Positions 59,323 through 64,000 of a DNA stretch of 64,000 bases are shown piece by piece (the stretch's first letter is position 1; every line of letters begins with the position of its first letter). The stretch covers positions 1 through 64,000 of the forward strand of contig LQBI01000013.1 in NCBI GenBank assembly GCA_002030045.1, read 5' to 3'. The position numbers and the translations under genes were made by a program. Source of the DNA: Candidatus Aegiribacteria sp. MLS_C (GTDB taxonomy: Bacteria; Fermentibacterota; Fermentibacteria; Fermentibacterales; JCC-6). The notes beneath the pieces were generated by a model that saw nothing but the letters and a program-made list of their open reading frames with translations, was not told the DNA's origin and made no database searches.

Positions 59323-60355
59323 GAAATCCATGCATACCAGTCTCAGTTTCATAGTATGTCTTTCGGTCCTGTCCCCCTCCGAGGGGGCGGAGACGCCCGC
59401 TCCGGTTCGATCAGCACCCCTGGACAGTCTTGCTGCGGACATTTCCATGCTCGGCTTCATACCCTCCGGCGGAGAGTTCCTGGTCCTCGCGGCCTCCAAC
59501 GGCTGGTTCGGCCTGATCTCCGAGGTGAGGATAACACCGGTGGACGCTGCCGGTGATGATCCTTCCCTGGGGCTGCTCGATGGGGAAGATACCTATTACG
59601 GTACGGCGCCCTGGTCTCAGGAAGGCGATATCGTGCTGGTCACCGCGCCGGAACACTCCTGCTACCCCTCCGGAGTGCCCTGCAGTGTCATTCCAGGGAC
59701 CACTTTCTCATTCGTCATCATGGGATTCGGCCGGCTGGTGAAACCATCCGTGGCTCTGGGCTCCCCCGGGCTGAACGTGGTCGATATAAATCCTGACAGT
59801 TCCGGCACGCTTTCCCTCACGCTCGACGATCCAGGCGTATACTGGGTCGAGGTGATGCAGCATACGGACAGGGGACCGTCGATAGAGCTTCTGTTTCCGA
59901 TAGTCTCAGGCGGCAACGTGAACGACGTGTTCTCCGGCAGCGTCCCCGTCCCCCGGTCGGACGCATCATCTTCCGGCGAGGTTCTCGAGGAGATCAACGG
60001 TCTCAGGGAGTCCCTCTCTTTGCCGGAACTGCAGCGTGATCCGGTGCTGGACAGCCTGGCGTCCATAAGGGCCGGGAACCTGGCACTCTCGGGCACACTT
60101 GACCATATAGACACGGAGACCGGGAGTCTTGAGGAACTGCTTCCGGAAAGGACGGGCACGTATGGTGAGAACATCGGCAGGGGAAGGGGATACCAGGAGG
60201 CATGGTCCATGATAATGACCAGTCCGTTCCACCTCCAGACATGCATTTCCCCGGAATATGCCAGGGTTGGGATGGCAGGGGCGGTAGAGACCGACGATTA
60301 CCGGTGGCAGCTGGTCCTGGTCCAGGTATTCACCTATGAAGGGACCGGCAAGTGA
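59321..60355 (+). CDS. Secreted CAP/SCP-domain protein
   Basis: The product has 344 residues. A signal peptide (MKSMHTSLSFIVCLSVLSPSEG) is followed by a beta-rich region (about 25-210) with IPSGGEFLVLAASNGWFGLI. A C-terminal CAP domain (about 215-340) has EEINGLRESLSLPELQRDP, GTLDHIDTETGSLEELLPE, TYGENIGRGRGYQEAWSM and a closing strand LVLVQVFTYEG. CAP histidines and glutamates correspond to LDH and GEN here. CAP proteins of bacteria are secreted and often of unknown function. Its stop overlaps the next GTG (GTGA). ATG 59330 is an alternative start. Confidence 0.85.
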   Translation: MKSMHTSLSFIVCLSVLSPSEGAETPAPVRSAPLDSLAADISMLGFIPSGGEFLVLAASNGWFGLISEVRITPVDAAGDDPSLGLLDGEDTYYGTAPWSQEGDIVLVTAPEHSCYPSGVPCSVIPGTTFSFVIMGFGRLVKPSVALGSPGLNVVDINPDSSGTLSLTLDDPGVYWVEVMQHTDRGPSIELLFPIVSGGNVNDVFSGSVPVPRSDASSSGEVLEEINGLRESLSLPELQRDPVLDSLASIRAGNLALSGTLDHIDTETGSLEELLPERTGTYGENIGRGRGYQEAWSMIMTSPFHLQTCISPEYARVGMAGAVETDDYRWQLVLVQVFTYEGTGK

Positions 60356-61977
60356 CCGCAATGCTGGGTGACCTGCTGGCCGCGGGCACAGCCGCCTGGC
60401 TCCCGGACGGTTCCGACACTCTCTTTCTGATGGTGATGATGGCCCTCGGCGCGGCAGTGACAGGTGCCCTCCCCGTCTTTTCTTCGCCCATCTTCGAGTT
60501 CTCGCTGAACAGGGTCTTCCTTTTCGCGATGTTCTTCTTTTTCCCCGCTCTTCCGTCGTTTCTGTTCGCGGCGTCATCCTTCGCGGCCGGTGCTCTTCTG
60601 AGGATGGCGCTAAGGCAGGGGAACCTTCTCCGATATACAATATCGGGAGCAGCGATCGTCCTCGTCCTGGGCCTGGGCCCCGAACTCCTCGGTGAACTCA
60701 CGCAAGGGACCCAGAGGTCCGTCCTGCTGATCTACGCGATACCTCTCCTCCTTCTGCTGGAAACCACCCTCAACTGTCTTCTCTGTGGAGACAGGGGCGA
60801 AGCGGTAACCGTATCCGGCAGGATGCTGATACTTTACATCTCGACCCTCCCTTTGGCACTGATGCTTGTGATCCTGATCTACCAGTCAGGACGCCTGGGC
60901 ATGGCAGTGGGCCTTACGGGATTCCTCGGCTTCTCCTTCATCGGCAGGTCCATCAGCAGGAAGCATGACTGGAACACTCTCAGGATAAGCGAGATCAGCG
61001 ATCAGGACAGACTAGCCACCAGGCTGATGGAGTCATCCTCTTACGGCGCCTTCCTGGACGTACTGACCAGGTACCTGGTCGGAAAAGCTGACGGAGAAGC
61101 GCTGGCCCTGACAAGATCTTCCGCCGAGGACGGATGGGTGCTCATGAGCAGCCATGACAATCGCGTCCTCGAGAAGGACGAGGTTAGGGGCGGAATACCG
61201 GGCAGGGGGGAGTTCAACCCTGATCTCAGAGCCGGCAGCCATAGAGGAGTCGCCCTTGGTCTCTCCGATGACAGAGAACTGGTACTCCTTCTTACGGGTC
61301 CCGAAGGGAAGGCCCTGATGAAGAAACCTCCCGGCCTTCTCGAGAACATGGTTCTCCTCCTTGCCCATACCTGGGAAGCCGTGGGGCACTCGGTGAGGAG
61401 CGAGAGGTCATTCCTGGCCGCCGCGGTCATGCTCGCAAGACTCGCCGATTCCAAGGACGACTACACTCACGGTCATTCCCTTCGAGTGGCCAACCTCTCC
61501 TGCGCCCTGGGAAGACGCCTCGGGCTTTCGCCCGCCAGGATGCAGACCCTGAGAGTGGCGGCCATACTCCATGATATCGGCAAACTGGCCATTCCGGCAT
61601 CCATACTCACGAAGAGAGGCCTGCTCACCCGGAGGGAGAGAGAGATAGTCGAGGCCCATTCCATGGAGGGGGCGAAGATCGTCTCCGGTCTGTCAGGCTA
61701 CGAGGAGGTCGCAAGGATAATAATGAGCCATCATGAGAGGCTTGACGGAACAGGATACCCTGATGGTCTCTCGGGTGAGGACATCCCGTTCCTGGCCAGG
61801 ATAGTGGCCGTGGCGGATACCTTCGATGCCATAACCAGTGACAGGTCCTACCATTCCATCTCCGGCAGCGGAAAGGCTCTTGACTCGATAAAGGCGGAAT
61901 CCGGAGACAGATTCGACTGGAGGATCGTGGAGACCCTCGAGCAGGTGCTCATCGAGGACCGGGAAGTGATGGCATGA
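60352..61977 (+). CDS. Membrane-anchored HD-GYP phosphodiesterase
   Basis: The product has 541 residues from GTG 60352 (GTGA overlap). The N-terminal 220 residues contain about seven to eight hydrophobic segments. A GAF-like linker (about 230-345) follows. The HD-GYP domain (about 370-540) is complete: H375 in THGHSLRVANLS, HD at 407-408 in AAILHDIGKLAIP, HH in MSHHERLDGTGYPDGLSGEDIP and ARIVAVADTFDAITSDRSY. Such proteins usually hydrolyse cyclic di-GMP. The coupling to a degenerate paralogue suggests a pair acting together. Confidence 0.92.
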   Translation: MTAMLGDLLAAGTAAWLPDGSDTLFLMVMMALGAAVTGALPVFSSPIFEFSLNRVFLFAMFFFFPALPSFLFAASSFAAGALLRMALRQGNLLRYTISGAAIVLVLGLGPELLGELTQGTQRSVLLIYAIPLLLLLETTLNCLLCGDRGEAVTVSGRMLILYISTLPLALMLVILIYQSGRLGMAVGLTGFLGFSFIGRSISRKHDWNTLRISEISDQDRLATRLMESSSYGAFLDVLTRYLVGKADGEALALTRSSAEDGWVLMSSHDNRVLEKDEVRGGIPGRGEFNPDLRAGSHRGVALGLSDDRELVLLLTGPEGKALMKKPPGLLENMVLLLAHTWEAVGHSVRSERSFLAAAVMLARLADSKDDYTHGHSLRVANLSCALGRRLGLSPARMQTLRVAAILHDIGKLAIPASILTKRGLLTRREREIVEAHSMEGAKIVSGLSGYEEVARIIMSHHERLDGTGYPDGLSGEDIPFLARIVAVADTFDAITSDRSYHSISGSGKALDSIKAESGDRFDWRIVETLEQVLIEDREVMA

Positions 61978-63539
61978 GAGCCACCGCCGCCGGGTCCAGG
62001 ATGTCACTCTTCACCGGAGCCGCCGTGGTTGTTCTCATACTCTGGGTACCGGTAGTCTACCAGCAGCCTTCCGGAGTGAACGAGCACTTCATGCTCCTGG
62101 CCCTCTGGGTCGGTCTGATGTACACGCTCTCCATGCAGAGCTTCAGGACCATCGGATACCCGGTGACCCTCTTCCCCATTTTCCAGGGTTACATGGCCCT
62201 CACAGGCTACACGGTCCTTCAGGAGACGGGCTTCATACTGGCTGCCCTGCTGGGAATGGTGGTCTACACTGTGAGGATCGGTGAGAGCGCCAGGGAGATC
62301 ATCCCCTCAAGCACCAGGTTCATGCTGGTGACGCTCCTTTCCCTCAGGCTGACGGCTCTTGTCATCCAGGGTTTCAGGAGCGGTATCCTGGAGGATCAGT
62401 ACCTCACCGCCGCGGCACTGGCAGGATCGGTACTGCTGGCGGTCTTACTCAACCAGACCCTGCACGCTCTCATGGAATTCAGGGGATTCCACATGCTGCC
62501 CCAGGTATTCCGGAAATGCCTCAGGTCGACGGTCTACCCGGGGTTCTTCGTGCTGTTCCTGCTTCCGGCAGCGATTCAGAGCCGGGGATCAAGCTCAGGC
62601 GTCTGGGAATGGAACCTCGTAACCGGCGTCATCACCATCATCGTCATTCAGACCGGGCTCTCCCTGCTTCTTGACAGGGCCAGGTTCTCGCACTCGCGTA
62701 CAAGGTTCCTTGAGAACGAGCTGGGCAAGCACTCGGAGATACTCACCGACCTGGACACATCCCTGGAGGCGCTGAGGAAGCTGGCCAGGTTCTGGTATCA
62801 GGCGGCCGAGCCGGAGGCGGTAAGGGTTTCGTGGAAAAGCATATCGTTCACCTGTCCCACCGGCTTTGATCCCCCGGGAAGAGCCCCCCTGATGAGGGAA
62901 GGTGATGAGGGGCTATCACTGGAGATATGGCCGACTTCCAGGACCACCCTTGACAGGGAGAGGGTAGAGATATTCATCCTTCAGACGGAGACGGTGCTGA
63001 AAAACCTGGAGCTGCGTGAAAGTGTCTACAGGAGCGGATGGAAATGCCTGGAGGCGATGGTCTACTCCCTGGACAAGTCCGACAGCAGGCAGACCGGCTA
63101 CAGCCGGATAGTCGCGGACATAGCGAAGGAGATAGGTCTGAGGATGGAGATTTCACCCGGTGAGCTGGAGGACCTGGAGATGGCGGCCATGCTCCACCTG
63201 ACCGCCGAGATCCTGGAAAAGGCCGAGGAGGACTGGCAGGAGGTCTTCCCTTCCTGCCCGTCGCGCACGCAGTTCCAGCTGCCTCCCGATGTAGTACGGG
63301 GGATCAGGCACATGAGGGAGAACTACGACGGGACCGGAAGACCGGACGGGCTTTCAGGCGGCTCCATACCGCTCATATCCAGGATACTGGCCGTTGCCAG
63401 CAGTTTCGTGGCCAACTCGTCCAACCAGTCCATCGAGGGTTCGCTCCTCGATATAAGGAGACGCTCGGGTCTCATCTACGATCCGGAGGTCGTCAGGGTC
63501 CTGGAATCCTTCACGTCCGCAGAGGAGCTGCTCTCCTGA
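61974..63539 (+). CDS. Degenerate HD-GYP-like membrane protein (probably inactive)
   Basis: The product has 521 residues, coupled to the previous gene by ATGA and of the same layout: about seven membrane segments, a middle domain and a C-terminal HD-GYP-like domain. The catalytic pair is lost: AAMLHLTAEIL replaces AAILHDIGKLA, the first-helix histidine is gone (TGYSRIVADIA), HH is HM (RHMRENYDGTGRPDG), and the GYP tyrosine is arginine. The shared LDGTG/YDGTG..PDGLSG and RILAVASSF segments show common ancestry. It is likely a sensor or partner rather than a phosphodiesterase. Signs of simple decay (frameshift, stop) are absent. Confidence 0.85.
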   Translation: MRATAAGSRMSLFTGAAVVVLILWVPVVYQQPSGVNEHFMLLALWVGLMYTLSMQSFRTIGYPVTLFPIFQGYMALTGYTVLQETGFILAALLGMVVYTVRIGESAREIIPSSTRFMLVTLLSLRLTALVIQGFRSGILEDQYLTAAALAGSVLLAVLLNQTLHALMEFRGFHMLPQVFRKCLRSTVYPGFFVLFLLPAAIQSRGSSSGVWEWNLVTGVITIIVIQTGLSLLLDRARFSHSRTRFLENELGKHSEILTDLDTSLEALRKLARFWYQAAEPEAVRVSWKSISFTCPTGFDPPGRAPLMREGDEGLSLEIWPTSRTTLDRERVEIFILQTETVLKNLELRESVYRSGWKCLEAMVYSLDKSDSRQTGYSRIVADIAKEIGLRMEISPGELEDLEMAAMLHLTAEILEKAEEDWQEVFPSCPSRTQFQLPPDVVRGIRHMRENYDGTGRPDGLSGGSIPLISRILAVASSFVANSSNQSIEGSLLDIRRRSGLIYDPEVVRVLESFTSAEELLS

Positions 63540-63561
63540 AGTGCAAAACAACTCCTGTGCG

Positions 63562-63590
63562 AAAAACCGCCGGACCCCGGGGTCCGGCGG
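63562..63590 (-). terminator. Terminator for the minus-strand TPR gene
   Basis: CCGCCGGACCCC (63567-63578) and GGGGTCCGGCGG (63579-63590) form a perfect 24-nt palindrome. On the minus strand it is followed by TTTTT. It lies between the convergent HD-GYP-like and TPR genes. Confidence 0.85.
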
Positions 63591-63614
63591 TCATCCGTAC
63601 GGGTATCAGGCCTG

Positions 63615-64000
63615 CTACTGGCTGTACCTCTCCACCCGGTCTATCTTCTCCTCGCAGAGGGCGATGGAGTTGCTGGCGGCGTTGATCATGGTCTGGGCGC
63701 TGCCGGCCCTGGACCCCGTGACCAGGGAGAGGTAGGAGATGGCCGTATTGAGTTCGCTGATGGCGGTCTCCCACGCGGGAATGTTCTCCGTCACAAGCTC
63801 CGATATCCTGGCCTTGCTGGAACCGCTCTGGTAGTAGAAGGCACCCATCATGTAGTTGGCCAGGGGATCATTTGGATAGGCGCTGGACAGCCTGGAGAAC
63901 ACGTTCTGCATGGATCCCCTCTGACCGCTGTCGCGGTATATGGTAGCAAGCAGGATGTAGGCTTCCCTGCTGCCTGTGCTCGAGATCAGGGACTCCAGCC
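63615..64000 (-). CDS. C-terminal part of a TPR-type protein (5' end beyond window)
   Basis: About 128 C-terminal residues are visible; the frame stays open to the right edge. The segment EAYILLATIYRDSGQRGSMQ followed by FSRLSSAYPNDPLANYMMGA matches two tetratricopeptide helices with the usual A/Y/P spacing. The tail (AWETAISELNTAISYLSL, AASNSIALCEEKIDRVERY) is helical. The internal ATG at 63911 is not the start. TPR proteins act as scaffolds; the partner is unknown. Confidence 0.7.
   Translation of the reverse strand, partial: LESLISSTGSREAYILLATIYRDSGQRGSMQNVFSRLSSAYPNDPLANYMMGAFYYQSGSSKARISELVTENIPAWETAISELNTAISYLSLVTGSRAGSAQTMINAASNSIALCEEKIDRVERYSQ

Overview
The window reads as a GC-rich chromosome segment from a diderm bacterium of the FCB (Fibrobacteres-Chlorobi-Bacteroidetes) sphere, plausibly a candidate lineage such as Fermentibacterota, Eisenbacteria or a Gemmatimonadota relative. 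The pointers are a SprA-family giant outer-membrane protein, an LpxC-FabZ fusion, a complete Lpx/Bam/Lol/Lpt envelope set, and type IV pilus genes with tandem PilB ATPases. The phylum is inference; the diderm envelope is directly supported by the gene content. Genes are densely packed, and neighbouring start and stop codons very often overlap as NTGA.

Layout. (1) Positions 1-10,090, minus strand: a type IV pilus cluster read right to left as pilB, a second pilB-like gene, pilT, pilC, pilS, pilR, then a translationally coupled DUF2723 membrane protein cut by the window edge. (2) 10,307-15,919, minus: sprA. (3) 16,040-19,705, plus: two LptF/LptG permease genes, then serC, closed by a run of three hairpins. 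(4) 19,793-26,048, minus: a lipoprotein that looks like a dead M1 peptidase, a GH57 glucanotransferase/amylase, and ligA. A divergent small membrane-protein gene lies at 26,170. (5) 26,919-43,509, minus: a long envelope-biogenesis run: prfB (with programmed frameshift), lysS, lolC, lolD, clpC-like, bamA, skp, lpxD, lpxC-fabZ, lpxA, a DUF5683 protein, an ECF sigma factor, its anti-sigma factor and an outer-membrane-like protein. (6) 43,695-48,244, plus: a CPA2 antiporter, an EIIA-PII fusion, an SHMT-like enzyme and a REP-associated-type Y1 transposase. (7) 48,288-56,081, minus: a six-gene cluster of prepilin-like and membrane-anchored proteins preceded by a near-perfect sigma-54 promoter. (8) 56,214-59,274, minus: radical SAM/B12-type enzyme, aroE and a HydE/BioB-like radical SAM enzyme. 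(9) 59,321-63,539, plus: a CAP-domain protein, an HD-GYP protein and a degenerate HD-GYP paralogue. (10) The right edge holds the end of a TPR protein.

How the genes fit together. The most interesting connection is between blocks 1 and 7. Block 1 has the pilus motors, platform and the PilS/PilR two-component pair. PilR is a sigma-54 activator, and block 7, about 46 kb away, has a sigma-54 promoter in front of pseudopilin-like genes. These include an 854-residue prepilin with two jelly-roll-like domains. This looks like a PilSR-controlled minor-pilin or pilus-tip operon of unusual architecture. Block 5 links outer-membrane protein assembly, lipid A synthesis and lipoprotein export with a sigma/anti-sigma pair that could report envelope state. 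All functional links are inferred from family recognition and gene order.
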